In this document: positions 17,705 to 27,600 of the stretch, piece by piece
Numbering within the stretch: the stretch's first letter is position 1
How the letters are laid out: every line of letters starts with the position of its first letter
Origin: UBA5793 sp040255465
Lineage (GTDB): Bacteria; Planctomycetota; Phycisphaerae; Phycisphaerales; UBA5793
DNA: 64,000 nt
NCBI GenBank assembly: GCA_040255465.1
Contig: JBDZVA010000001.1
Coordinates: 1,054,001 to 1,118,000 of the forward strand
Reading direction: 5' to 3'
Notes under the pieces: generated by a model
Database searches by the model: none
Seen by the model: the letters and a program-made list of their open reading frames with translations, nothing else
What the model was told of the DNA's origin: nothing
Translations under genes and position numbers: made by a program

Positions 17705-18511
17705 GTGCCACCAGACGGACGCGAACAACCTGACGCAGCTCAGACCCGCGAGGCGATTGGGCTGCTCGATGAGCTGCCGGAGGATCCCGCAGCGCAGCCG
17801 CAGCGGCTGGCCGGCGTCGGCGCGGCACTGGGCAGTTGCTTCAGCGTCATGCTGGTGGTGCTGGCGATCGGAAGCGCGGGCTCGCTCTCCGGACCGAGAT
17901 CGGGTCTGGCAGGCGAGCCTCAGCCGGACGATGCGGTCCTGAGTCAGCCGAGACGAATCGACGAGAAGCCTCTGATGCCGTATTCGGATGTGGTTCGGCT
18001 CCAGTCGCTGGAACGAGCGGCGATGCTCGCGCGAGTCGAGATGGAGGCGGCTGAGTCGAGACTGGCCAGGGTTCGCTCCCAGATTCAGCAGCGAGCGTTG
18101 CAGCAGGCCCAGCGGGCCCGCGAGCAGGCTCAGCAGGTGGAGACGCAAGGAAGCCCGTACGACTGGATGAGTTCCGAGCACCTGGCGACGCGGACGCTGA
18201 ATCGCGCCCAGGCCCAACTGAAAGACGATCTCGCCGCACTCGGGCACATGCAGGAACTCGCCAGAGCGGAACTGGAGCGACTGCGAGTCGCGGCCGAGAC
18301 GGCTGAAGCGGCGCTGGCCCGGGCGCGCGAGGAAGTGATGCCTCAGCCGGCAGTACCCGCATCAGCGTCGACTTCGTCGGGCCCAGCCCCCGATGGGAGT
18401 CCGAACTCTCTCAAGCGTACAGCAGGCGTGGATGGGGATCTTCGTCCGCTGCTTGACCGCCATCACGCCAGCCTGATTGAGGCTGCGGCGGCGGCCACCG
18501 TACGCGACTGA
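17705..18511 (+). CDS. Membrane-anchored coiled-coil protein, unknown
   Basis: This frame gives a 268-aa protein if started at GTG 17705. One transmembrane helix lies at about residues 39-58 (SCFSVMLVVLAIGSAGSLSG), followed by two Glu/Ala/Gln/Arg-rich coiled-coil stretches (about 95-140 and 160-205) and a Pro/Ser-rich linker near the C-terminus. No family is recognised. The reading frame stays open upstream to 17342 but that part is antisense to tpiA and reads as shadow. The start is therefore uncertain; ATG at 17849 would fall inside the membrane helix. Confidence 0.65.
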   Translation: MPPDGREQPDAAQTREAIGLLDELPEDPAAQPQRLAGVGAALGSCFSVMLVVLAIGSAGSLSGPRSGLAGEPQPDDAVLSQPRRIDEKPLMPYSDVVRLQSLERAAMLARVEMEAAESRLARVRSQIQQRALQQAQRAREQAQQVETQGSPYDWMSSEHLATRTLNRAQAQLKDDLAALGHMQELARAELERLRVAAETAEAALARAREEVMPQPAVPASASTSSGPAPDGSPNSLKRTAGVDGDLRPLLDRHHASLIEAAAAATVRD

Positions 18512-18631
18512 CCGACCCTGCTCGCCCCTGTGGTTCTCCATGTGGCGACGATGGCACCAACGCCTTCCCGGCCCGTACAATGTCCCGGACGCGGCAGTTC
18601 TCGACTTGGCTCGCGTCAGGCAGGAGAGAGC

Positions 18632-19600
18632 GTGGCGAAGGTGAGCCGAAACTGGCTGATGGCGGTGTTGCTCGGTGCTTTGACGTCGGTGAGCGCTCTG
18701 GCGATTCCGCAGGTCGGCAGCGTCGAGCGTATCGCTTCTCCGGACGGCGCGGAGTCGTCACTGCAGCAATACGCGGGCGAGCTCAATGATGCCCGGCTGG
18801 ACGTTCGCGAAGCGGCGACGGCCCGGCTGGTGCGTGACGAGACGATCGAAACCGAAGACATCGTGACGTATGTGGGCGCGCAGTGGGAGACGCTGCCACC
18901 GGAAGCGACCGAGCGGTTCCTGATCGCCGCGCGGCAGCGCTTCATTGCCAACCCGGGTGCGATCGGGATTCAGTTTGGCGATTCGCCGATCGCGATCATT
19001 CAGACGGTGATCGACGGTACGCCGGCCTCGAGAGTGCTTCAGCGCGGTGACCAGTTTCTGACGCTTAATGGGGAACCCCTTCCCGATTCGCGGGCGATGC
19101 AGCAACCTGAATTGCTCAAGCGAATGGCGGAGTACAAGGCGGGAGACAAGGTCAAGGCGCGCATCCGTCGGGGCTCCGAGGAACTTGATGTCGAGTTCGC
19201 GCTGGCCGACCCGAAGACGCTTCCACGGTTTGAGGATTTCATCGTGCAGATGCAGCGCGAGATGAGCCAGCAGTGGGACGCGATGTGCCAGCAGCGCTTT
19301 CCGCCTGCTCCGCGCATCATGATCGACATGGGGTTGGTACAGCTGAATCCGAAGCAGGAATCTCCCTCCGCGGCTGTGGGGGCTGGAGAAGGCGCCCAGT
19401 TGATTGACGCCCTGAGTCGCCGGCGGGTCGAGGTCTCACAGAGCATTGCCCGCGTGATGGAGCGAAGCTCCAATACCGACAGTCCGGAGCGCCGCCGCGA
19501 GCTGGAAGCGGAGTACCTTCCGTTGATCAACGAGTTCGCTCGGCTTAACGCCCGGTTGCGCCTGGCGGAAGCGGTCGTCTCCGGCCGACGGCGTCGTTAG
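18632..19600 (+). CDS. Secreted PDZ-domain protein
   Basis: The 322-aa product begins with a signal peptide (NWLMAVLLGALTSVSALA, about residues 7-24). After a helical region comes a PDZ-like domain at about 105-190, with GIQFGDSPIAIIQTVIDGTPASRVLQRGDQF as the classic ligand-groove and LxxGDxxLxxNG pattern. The C-terminal 110 residues are helical. No protease motif is present, so it is probably an adaptor or scaffold in the periplasm. GTG 18632 is chosen because AGGAGAG lies just upstream and a signal peptide follows. Confidence 0.83.
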   Translation: MAKVSRNWLMAVLLGALTSVSALAIPQVGSVERIASPDGAESSLQQYAGELNDARLDVREAATARLVRDETIETEDIVTYVGAQWETLPPEATERFLIAARQRFIANPGAIGIQFGDSPIAIIQTVIDGTPASRVLQRGDQFLTLNGEPLPDSRAMQQPELLKRMAEYKAGDKVKARIRRGSEELDVEFALADPKTLPRFEDFIVQMQREMSQQWDAMCQQRFPPAPRIMIDMGLVQLNPKQESPSAAVGAGEGAQLIDALSRRRVEVSQSIARVMERSSNTDSPERRRELEAEYLPLINEFARLNARLRLAEAVVSGRRRR

Positions 19601-19680
19601 GCGGTCGCGTCGTTCGCCGCGGCGCGGCTTGTTCGTTCCCGCACCGATTCCTAGTCTGTAGCAGTCGATCAGGGGACGCC

Positions 19681-20994
19681 ATGCCGGGCATTGCACCAAT
19701 TCAGGATGCATTAATGTACGATGGTGTGGTCGGTGCGCCCTGCGATGACGTGTCCAGTCGACTGGCCCCGCCGTACGACGTCGTCTCCAGAAGGATGCGT
19801 GATCGGCTTCTGCACGCCGACGCGACCAACAGCGCCGCGATCGACGTGCCGCGACTGCCGATCGATCGCACTGGCCCGGATGCGGCGTACGCGCGAGCCC
19901 GGCAGACCTTTGATTCGTGGGTGGAACAGCGAGTGATTCGCCGACTTGATCGCCCCGTTTTCGGGCTGATGCGGCAGACGTTCAAGGATCGAAGATACCT
20001 GGTGCGGCGTCACGCGATCATGGCCGATCTGCCGCTGGTTGCGCTGGATCGGGGCGAAGGGCTGTACGCGCATGAACAGACCGACTCCGGTCCTCGGGGT
20101 GATCGACTCGCGCTGCTGGAGTCGTTGCGGGTGCAGACGTCACCGGTCTTTGGGATCTACAGCGACGACGAAGGGGTGATGGAGGAGATTATTCGCGCGC
20201 GACTGATTCATTCGGAGCCGCGCCTCGTCGGGGTCGCGCCGGACGGGACGCTTTCCGAGCTCTGGTTGATGGAGGACGAAGCGTTCATCGAGCGGCTTGC
20301 CGGCGCGTTCGGCACTCGCGATGTGATTATCGCTGACGGGCACCATCGCTACGCGTCGCAATTCGCCTACCTGCAATCGCTGGGCGCGCACGCCACGGAG
20401 GCAGCGCGGTCGTGCATGATGGCGCTGGTCGCCCAGGAAGATGCGGGGATGACCATTCGCGCCGTTCACCACGTTTTCGGGGACATGGAGGCGTACTCGA
20501 TCGAGGCGATCCAGGACGAACTCGGCGACGTGTTTCGCTTCGAGGAAGTCTCCGGTGGTGCGGTGGAACTCGAATCGCACGTGGCTCGCGCGTGGTTCGA
20601 ACGGTCGATTCCGATGGGGCTGATCGATTTTGCCCGGCAGCGAAGTTTCGTGATGAGCGCGATCGCGGTGGATCCGCTGGCGGCGACAGCGCCCGAAGCG
20701 CCGGAGGCGTGGCGCCGCGCCGCGCCGGTGGTGTGCCAGCAGTTCATCGTCGATCGTTGCTTGCGCGATCGCTGCAATGCCGGTCGCGAGCCCGCACGCC
20801 GGCCGGTCTTTGATCTTGCGGAAATGGACGAACCCGGCTCGCGGCCTGATGGGGCGCAACTTGGAGTCGTCCTGCTGCCCGTTCGGCTCGCGGATGTCCT
20901 CTTGATCGCATCGAGCGGGTACCTGCTTCCATCCGATTCGACCTTTTTCTGGCCCAAGATGCCCACCGGGCTGCTTTTCAAGTCACTTGAATAG
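19681..20994 (+). CDS. DUF1015 family protein
   Basis: This 437-aa protein matches the DUF1015 family by its N-terminal APPYDVVSRRMRDRL, the central IADGHHRYASQ motif near residue 222 and the C-terminal PKMPTGLLFKSL. The family is widespread, often near serine biosynthesis genes, and has been suggested to be a small-molecule kinase or binding protein; the reaction is not established here. The ATG is preceded by AGGGGAC. It starts a run of three plus-strand genes with short spacers. Confidence 0.9.
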   Translation: MPGIAPIQDALMYDGVVGAPCDDVSSRLAPPYDVVSRRMRDRLLHADATNSAAIDVPRLPIDRTGPDAAYARARQTFDSWVEQRVIRRLDRPVFGLMRQTFKDRRYLVRRHAIMADLPLVALDRGEGLYAHEQTDSGPRGDRLALLESLRVQTSPVFGIYSDDEGVMEEIIRARLIHSEPRLVGVAPDGTLSELWLMEDEAFIERLAGAFGTRDVIIADGHHRYASQFAYLQSLGAHATEAARSCMMALVAQEDAGMTIRAVHHVFGDMEAYSIEAIQDELGDVFRFEEVSGGAVELESHVARAWFERSIPMGLIDFARQRSFVMSAIAVDPLAATAPEAPEAWRRAAPVVCQQFIVDRCLRDRCNAGREPARRPVFDLAEMDEPGSRPDGAQLGVVLLPVRLADVLLIASSGYLLPSDSTFFWPKMPTGLLFKSLE

Positions 20995-21003
20995 GGAGTT
21001 CAC

Positions 21004-21435
21004 ATGTACGACCGGCGTTCATTCACGGGAGTTCTCTGGCTTGTCGCAGTGCTGTCGCTGATGGCACTTGGCTCAGGCGGGTGTTGCGGGAGCAAGTGTT
21101 GCGGGATCGCGGGGGCTCCGCCGCGGCCGGCGCGAATCAACCATCTGGCGTTTTTCAAACTCAAGGACGCGGCGGTCGCGTCTGAACTGATTGCGGATTG
21201 CGATGCGCAGCTTTCCGTGATCCCCGGGGTGCGGTCGTACTACTGCGGCACGCATCTGGATGTCGGCCGGGGCAACGTGGACGGGGATTACGACGTGGGT
21301 TTCTACGTTGGTTTTGAGAATGAGGATGACTACCGCAGTTACGTGAATCACCCGAATCACATCGCCCTGGTTGAGAAGTGGAAGCCGCGCTGGGAGTGGA
21401 TTCGTGTGCACGATGTGCTGGATGAGACCCCCTGA
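21004..21435 (+). CDS. Dabb (stress-response A/B barrel) domain lipoprotein
   Basis: The 143-aa protein has an N-terminal hydrophobic segment (about 10-25) ending in a Gly-rich Cys cluster (SGGCCGSKCC) that could be a lipobox with Cys27 as the lipidated residue. The rest is a dimeric alpha/beta-barrel (Dabb) domain: INHLAFFKLKD, the typical YDVGFYVGFENEDDYRSY and HPNHIALVEKW. Dabb domains bind small hydrophobic ligands or act as stress proteins. It starts 9 bases after the DUF1015 gene with GGGAG upstream. Confidence 0.87.
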   Translation: MYDRRSFTGVLWLVAVLSLMALGSGGCCGSKCCGIAGAPPRPARINHLAFFKLKDAAVASELIADCDAQLSVIPGVRSYYCGTHLDVGRGNVDGDYDVGFYVGFENEDDYRSYVNHPNHIALVEKWKPRWEWIRVHDVLDETP

Positions 21436-21506
21436 GGCCCTTATGGTGGCCCGGGAATTCCCAACAAGAATAGTGATGCCCAGACACTGATTGAAGGAAA
21501 CCGACT

Positions 21507-22268
21507 ATGAGCCAGTATGACGCGGGCGGATTCAACCCTTACCAGGAGCAACTGGCCGAGCCGCCTCGCACGAGCCTGCTGGCGGTCTCCGGGTTTGTTT
21601 CGAGCGTGATTTTCTGCTGCCCGCTGACGTCCCTGATCGGATTGCTCCTGGGGGTGGGTGGGCTGGTGTCGGTTTCGGCGTCGAATGGTCGCCGCAAGGG
21701 CACGGGTCTGGCGGCGGCGGCGGTTCTCATTTCGCTGCTTTCTCTGGCGGGCCAGGCAATTGTGCTCAAGGCGTTCTGGCCGCGTATCGAGTCCTACATC
21801 GGCGCCGGCATGCTCCTCGCCACCGGTCCGACCGAGTTCATTCACGATCTTGAGACGGGCGATCTTGCCTCGGCGCGGAGCCACCTGTATCCGTCGTTTG
21901 AGACCAGTATCAGTGATGCACAACTGCAGTACTTCAGCGAGCAGATCAACGACCGCTATGGCAGCTTTGTCGGTTGGATGCCACCACAAGGCCAGGCGCT
22001 CAACGTCACCGGTCCCGGCGAGAATTCCACCGACGTCATCGGTACCGCGAAGTTCAGCAAGGGAGATCAGTCCGTCACGATGCGTATTACCGTGATGCTC
22101 GGCCAGGACGCGATGTTCGAGGAATACGGCATCGCGGGACTGACGATTCGAGACAGCAAACTCGGCGATCTGGTGCTCGACGCCACGACGCCAGGCGCTG
22201 AGCCCTCTGGTGAAGGCGAGCCGACGCAGGTCGAGCCGCCACCGAGCAGCGAGGAAGGCGGAGGCTGA
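21507..22268 (+). CDS. Membrane protein with DUF4190-like helices and extracytoplasmic domain
   Basis: The N-terminus is Gln/Pro/Tyr-containing and cytoplasmic, followed by two closely spaced membrane helices (about 23-54 and 66-90) separated by a short RRKGTG turn, as in DUF4190-type proteins. The remaining 160 residues form a folded domain of unknown type and end in a Pro/Glu/Gly-rich tail. AAGGA lies before the ATG. It may be cotranscribed with the lipoprotein gene 71 bases upstream. Converges with glpX. Confidence 0.83.
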   Translation: MSQYDAGGFNPYQEQLAEPPRTSLLAVSGFVSSVIFCCPLTSLIGLLLGVGGLVSVSASNGRRKGTGLAAAAVLISLLSLAGQAIVLKAFWPRIESYIGAGMLLATGPTEFIHDLETGDLASARSHLYPSFETSISDAQLQYFSEQINDRYGSFVGWMPPQGQALNVTGPGENSTDVIGTAKFSKGDQSVTMRITVMLGQDAMFEEYGIAGLTIRDSKLGDLVLDATTPGAEPSGEGEPTQVEPPPSSEEGGG

Positions 22269-22277
22269 GCCTGTGCG

Positions 22278-23336
22278 TCAGAGGCGCATCTCTTCGCCGG
22301 TGGAGGCGAGGCGGATCGTCTTGCTGTCGATGTTGTGGAACGCCTCGATGCGCCGCACGGTGCGGAAGCGCGCCCGCATGAGTATGGATTCGGTGATGCA
22401 GTGCTGCTGATCGTAGCGGACGCCGCGCAACATGGGTGAATCGCTGATGCCGGTGGCGACGAAGATGATGTGATCGCCCTTGGCCATCTCGTCGACGGTC
22501 CAGATCTTGGCAAAGTCGGCGTCGGTGCAGCCATGCTCTTTGATCAGCGACTCGCGTTCGGCCTCATCGCGCGGCCACATGCGTGAGAGGTGCTCGCCGC
22601 CGAGGCACTTGATGGCGGCCGAGGCGATGACGGCTTCGGGGCTGCCGCCGATGCCGATGTAGAGATCGACGCCGGAGTTGGGCAGGCTCGGCGCGATAGC
22701 CGCGGCTACATCACCATCGGAAATGAGACGAATGCCGCAGCCCGCCTTGCGAATCGCATCGATCATGTGCTGATGTCGGGGGCGATCGAGCAGAACGGCG
22801 ACGAGGTCTTTGACGCGTTTCTTGAGTTTGAAGGCGATGATGTCGAGGTTCTCATCGATCGGCGCGTCCATGCGGATCTTGCCCGGACCGTCGGCGACCT
22901 TGGGGCCGTAGGCGATCTTTTCCATGTAGTAGGAGGGGATGACGGGGAAGAGTTCCGCGGGATCGTCCTGCGGGTCTTCGCACGCCGCGACGGCCAAGAC
23001 GGAGACGGCTCCGGGGAGGCCCTTGGCCGTCAGCGTGGTGCCGTCGATGGGATCGACGGCGATGGCCAGGGGGATGCTGCCTTCCTGCCAGGTGCCGAGT
23101 TTCTCGTCCGTAAAGATGCCGGGTGCGTCGTCCTTGCGGCCTTCGCCGATGCGCACGAGGGCTTTGCAGTGGATGAGTTGGAACATGCCGCGCATGGCGT
23201 CGGAGGCGGCGCCGTCGGCGATGTTCTTGTCGCCCTTGCCGAACCACTTCCACGCGGCGAGTGCGGCGTTCTCGGTGGCGCGGACGAGGTCGAGATCGAT
23301 CTGTCGCTCGGGGTCGGGCAGCGCTTTCTTGGGCAT
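22278..23336 (-). CDS. glpX: Class II fructose-1,6-bisphosphatase, GlpX type
   Basis: GlpX hydrolyses fructose 1,6-bisphosphate to fructose 6-phosphate in gluconeogenesis, with a divalent metal. The 352-aa protein has the metal- and substrate-binding segments IADGAASDAMR, IGEGRKDDAP, the phosphatase signature VDPIDGTT and the GIGGSPEAV loop. Length fits the family (about 320-340 aa). It lies 182 bases downstream of lgt on the same strand. Confidence 0.96.
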   Translation of the reverse strand: MPKKALPDPERQIDLDLVRATENAALAAWKWFGKGDKNIADGAASDAMRGMFQLIHCKALVRIGEGRKDDAPGIFTDEKLGTWQEGSIPLAIAVDPIDGTTLTAKGLPGAVSVLAVAACEDPQDDPAELFPVIPSYYMEKIAYGPKVADGPGKIRMDAPIDENLDIIAFKLKKRVKDLVAVLLDRPRHQHMIDAIRKAGCGIRLISDGDVAAAIAPSLPNSGVDLYIGIGGSPEAVIASAAIKCLGGEHLSRMWPRDEAERESLIKEHGCTDADFAKIWTVDEMAKGDHIIFVATGISDSPMLRGVRYDQQHCITESILMRARFRTVRRIEAFHNIDSKTIRLASTGEEMRL

Positions 23337-23518
23337 CTCTCTTCTCTCAATCTGGATCAGGGACGGTCCGGCGGAAATCGCACCGGCAGGTCAGAATACG
23401 CCAGGGAAGTCGATGCGGCGAGTCTGTCGGACATGATCAGGGGACTGCCCCCGCGCGAGATGAACCGCTCAGCCCGCTGCGTTTCGAGCAGCTTCGAGCC
23501 GCCGAGTTGGGTCGCCCG

Positions 23519-24580
23519 TTAGCTGGGCTGGGGTTCCGCCGGTGACACCTGAGCTGATCTCGGGCGGCGCAGGACGTATGCCAGCGCGCCCAAGCCGGCG
23601 ACCACCATCGCCACGCTGAGCCACTGGCCGCGACTGAGCCCCATCACGCGGTCGATGCCCTCATCGGGCACGCGCCAGATTTCGGTGATGATGCGCAGAA
23701 TGCCGTAGACGATCAGGAACCAGCATCCGATGATGCCGTGTCGCTTCGGGCGGAGGACGAAGAAGATGAAGAACAGGACAGCGCCGAGCACGATGCCTTC
23801 GGCGAAGGCCTGGTAGAGTTGCGAGGGATGCCGGGCGATGAGCAGCGGTTCGACGATGGAGATGACCTGCTGATTGCCGGCCCGCACCGCCACGAGCAGA
23901 TCCTGCTGGTATTGAGTGAAACGGATGATCGCGTCGCGGGAGCCGCTTTCGACGGCGTTGAGAAACTCCTCCCAGCGCAGGGGCGGGATGTTGAAGTAGG
24001 TGTTGAGGCCGTGCGCTTCGCGAAACTGCGCGACGCCCCAGTCTTCGACGATCTCCTGCGGGAACTTGACGGCCAGCGGAAAGGACGGATCGCAGGGCTG
24101 GCCGCGCAACTCGCCGTTGACGAAGTTGGCCAGGCGTCCGAAGAAGAGTCCAAAGGGAACGAGCAGGGAACTGACGTCGAGCAGGGCGAACGGATCAATC
24201 CTGTTGCGGCGCGAGAAGATGTACATGGCGACGATGACGCCGAGCATTCCGCCGTGGCTCGCCATGCCGCCACGATTGATCGCGAGCACTTCCCACCACG
24301 GCAGCGTCGAAGTGAAGGTCCACAGCGCCGCGGGGTGGTAGAAGAGCACCCAGCCGAGGCGACCGCCGATGAGCACGCCTGCGACGGCGTACATGACGAA
24401 GTCGCCGACCTGCTCGGTGGTCATGGCGATGCGGCGGCGTCTGGCGAGCATCATCGCAAAGACGTAGAGACACACGAACCCGGCCGCGTACGCCAGTCCG
24501 TACCAGCGGATTCCGAAGTCGCCGGAGATCCGCCATGCGAAGGGGTCGAGGCGATGCAGATACGCGGCCAGATCAAGCAT
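23519..24580 (-). CDS. lgt: Prolipoprotein diacylglyceryl transferase
   Basis: Lgt transfers diacylglycerol to the Cys of prolipoproteins at the cytoplasmic membrane. The family signature GRLANFVNGELRGQP is present near residues 149-163, along with about seven membrane helices and the C-terminal HPSQLYQAFAEG. At 353 aa it is longer than the E. coli enzyme (291 aa); most of the extra length is a charged stretch at about 190-240 and a C-terminal tail. A GGAGG site supports the start. Located 51 bases after secA, so export and lipidation genes share a transcript. Confidence 0.95.
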   Translation of the reverse strand: MLDLAAYLHRLDPFAWRISGDFGIRWYGLAYAAGFVCLYVFAMMLARRRRIAMTTEQVGDFVMYAVAGVLIGGRLGWVLFYHPAALWTFTSTLPWWEVLAINRGGMASHGGMLGVIVAMYIFSRRNRIDPFALLDVSSLLVPFGLFFGRLANFVNGELRGQPCDPSFPLAVKFPQEIVEDWGVAQFREAHGLNTYFNIPPLRWEEFLNAVESGSRDAIIRFTQYQQDLLVAVRAGNQQVISIVEPLLIARHPSQLYQAFAEGIVLGAVLFFIFFVLRPKRHGIIGCWFLIVYGILRIITEIWRVPDEGIDRVMGLSRGQWLSVAMVVAGLGALAYVLRRPRSAQVSPAEPQPS

Positions 24581-24631
24581 GAGCGATGAACCTCCGGCCC
24601 GGCGTGTCGATCAGTTGGCCCGGGATCCGCC

Positions 24632-27600
24632 TCACCTTCGCGCCGGCGCCGGGCCGCGACCCTGTGAACTGACCTGCGGCATGAGTTTGCCCTTGAGAAT
24701 GACATCGGCGATCTTCTCGCGAATGCTCCCGGTCATCTGATCGTACAGTCGACGACCTTCGCGGCGATACTCGACGCGCGGATCCTGCTGGGCGAAGCTG
24801 CGGAAGCCGATGGCGGTGCGCAGCTGGTCCATCGAATAGAGATGGTCCTTCCACGAGCCATCGAGCACCTGCAGCAGCACGTAGCACTCGAACTGCATGA
24901 GTTCGGAGCGGCTGAAGTTCTCGAACTTGTTTTCGATCATCTCGCGCCGGGCGTCGCCGGTGAGGCCTCGCTCGTCCTCCCTGAGCGCGAGCCGGTATCG
25001 CTCCTGGAGGTGGGCGTTGAGGGACTCGTCGTCGGGGAAGTCGCGGATGGCAGTTTCGATGGCGGCTTGCTTTCCGCCGGCGATCCATTTCTCGTTGGCT
25101 TCGAGGATTTCCTTGTGGTATTCGCGCGGCGTCATGGCCAGCAGGCGCTTTTCGTCGAGTTCGATTCCGAAGCGAACTTTGGCGAACTGGGCGAGGTTGG
25201 ACAGAGCCGCACGCGGATCCTGCGCCATGATCGCCATGGTCATGTCCACGGCGTAGTCGACGGGGTAGCGCAGTTCGCGCTGGGCGTAGATCTCCTCCAC
25301 TTTTCGCATGACCAGGCTGCTGGCGGCAGCGATGCTGAGCTCGGCGAGTTCTTCGGCCTTGAGTTCGATGCCGAATCGGTTGCCCGCCCAGTCGGCGAGC
25401 ATGTTCTGCGCGTAATTGGGCGCGAGGTACTTCTCGATTTCGGAGTAGTCGACTGCGGCGATCTGCCCGCGAGCCGCGTCGCAAAGTTGATCGGCGATGT
25501 CGCGCTGCGGCATGTCGCGCACCTGGTCGATGGTGAGTTCGACGCCGTAGCGGTTCTTGGCCCAATTCACGAGTCCGCGAAGATCCCAGTCTTCGGGATC
25601 GGCTTCGTCGTTCTTGAACTCGCCGATGCTCACGCCGATGAGGTTGCGTGCATCCTCGAAGGCATCGCGCTGAATACGGCTGAGCATGTCTTCGCGGTCG
25701 AGTTTGAGCAGACGATCGGGCGGCATGGAGATGTCCAGCGTGTTCTGAGCCCATTCCGCGATGCAGATCGGCACGTAATCGGGGGAGAGGAAGCGATCGC
25801 AGGCGTCGTCGATCGCTTCGCCGAGGTACTCGAGGACGAGAGCGCGGAGTTGGCGGCCTTCGAGGACCCGCTGACGCTTGGAGTAAAAGTCGTGGCGCTG
25901 ATGGTCCATGACTTCGTCGTACTCCAGGATGTTCTTGCGAATCTCGAAGTTGCGTTCTTCGACCTTGCGCTGGGCGCGTTCGACGGCCTTGGTGAGCATG
26001 GGGGCTTCGATGGCGTCGCCTTCCTTCATGCCCAGGCGGGAGAGGACGCGCTGGGTCGTGTCGCCGGCGAACATTTTCATCAGATCGTCTTCGAGGCTGA
26101 TGAAGAAGCGGCTCGAGCCGTTGTCGCCCTGGCGACCCGAACGGCCGCGCAACTGATTGTCGATGCGGCGTGACTCGTGGCGTTCGGTGCCGATGACGTG
26201 GAGTCCGCCGAGTTCTTCGGTGGTGTTCCACACCTTGAGATGGTGGAGCAGGAAGTTGCCGTTTTCGTCAAGGGCGGCGCGCAATTCGTCGTCGGTCATC
26301 CTGGCGATGCGCTTCTCGTCGTGCATGGAGAACTCGGTTGCCCAATGCACGAGGAGTCGGTGAATGATGTCGTCATCGTTCATCGCTTCGACTTCGTTTT
26401 TCTTGAGGCCGAGGGTTCGCTCCGCCAGGAAGCGATGGATGCGGCTGATGATTTCTTCATCGCTCATCGAGGCGTCGACCTGGCGCGGGCAGATCTGGCG
26501 GCGCTTCCAGTGGTCGAGCAGGGCCTGGCGCTCGATCTTCTGGAGTTTGATGTCGGTGCCGCGGCCGGCCATGTTGGTGGCGATCATGACCGCGCCGAGC
26601 GAACCGGCGTTCTCGATCATGTGGGCTTCGCGCTCGTGCTGCTTGGCGTTGAGCACCTCATGCTGAATGTTGTACTTCTTGCTGAGGCGCTGGCTGAGCA
26701 TCTCGCTCTTTTCGACGCTCGTCGTGCCGACGAGGACGGGACGGCCGAGGTCGTGGAAGGTCTTGATCTCTTCGACGATCGCGCCCCACTTGTCCTTGCC
26801 TGTCAGGTAGATGCGGTCGTTGTAGTCATTGCGGACGACGGGCACGTTGGTGGGAATGACGACGACGTCCATGTTGTAAATGTCGTGGAATTCCTGGGCC
26901 TCGGTGTCGGCGGTGCCGGTCATGCCGGCGAGTCGCTCGTACAACTTGAAGAAGTTCTGGATGGTGATGGTGGCCATCGTCTGTGTTTCGGGCTTGATTT
27001 CGACGCGTTCCTTGGCCTCGATGGCCTGGTGGAGGCCGTCGGACCACTGGCGCCCGACCATGAGGCGGCCGGTGAACTGGTCGACGATGACGATGGCGCC
27101 GTCCTTGACGACGTAGTCCTTGTCGCGCTCGTACACGGCGCGGGCCCGCAGCGACTGTTCGAGCAGGTGGGGCATGTCGATGTTGTCGCCGACGTAGAAC
27201 GAGCCGATGTCGGCGACGCGCTGGGCTTCGGTGACGCCTTCATGCTCGAGGTGGACGCTCTTCTTGTCCATCTCAACCTCGTAGTACTTGCGATTGACAT
27301 CGCGCAGCTGCTCGAGTCGCGGCAGTTCTTTCTTGAGGCGTTCGATCTCCGCCTTCATCTCGGGGACTTTGGTCTTGTCGCGCGTGTTGCGGATGTCGCC
27401 TTCGAGCCCCTTGATCTTGTTGCGGCAGGCCTCGACCGCGCGGTCGGCTTCCTGCCAGGGTTTTTGCTTCTCGACGAGGTGGGCGGCGAGTTTGTCCGCA
27501 AGGTGGTAGCGCGGCGAATCCTCGTGCGCGGGGCCGGAGATGATCAACGGCGTGCGAGCCTCGTCGATCAGCGTTGAGTCGACTTCGTCCACGACGGCGA

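Noticed and set aside
24842..27577. Two long plus-strand frames (about 440 and 470 codons) opposite secA
   Set aside because: They are antisense to conserved SecA motifs and have repetitive Val/Asp/Leu/Glu composition from reversed codons, with no recognisable domain.
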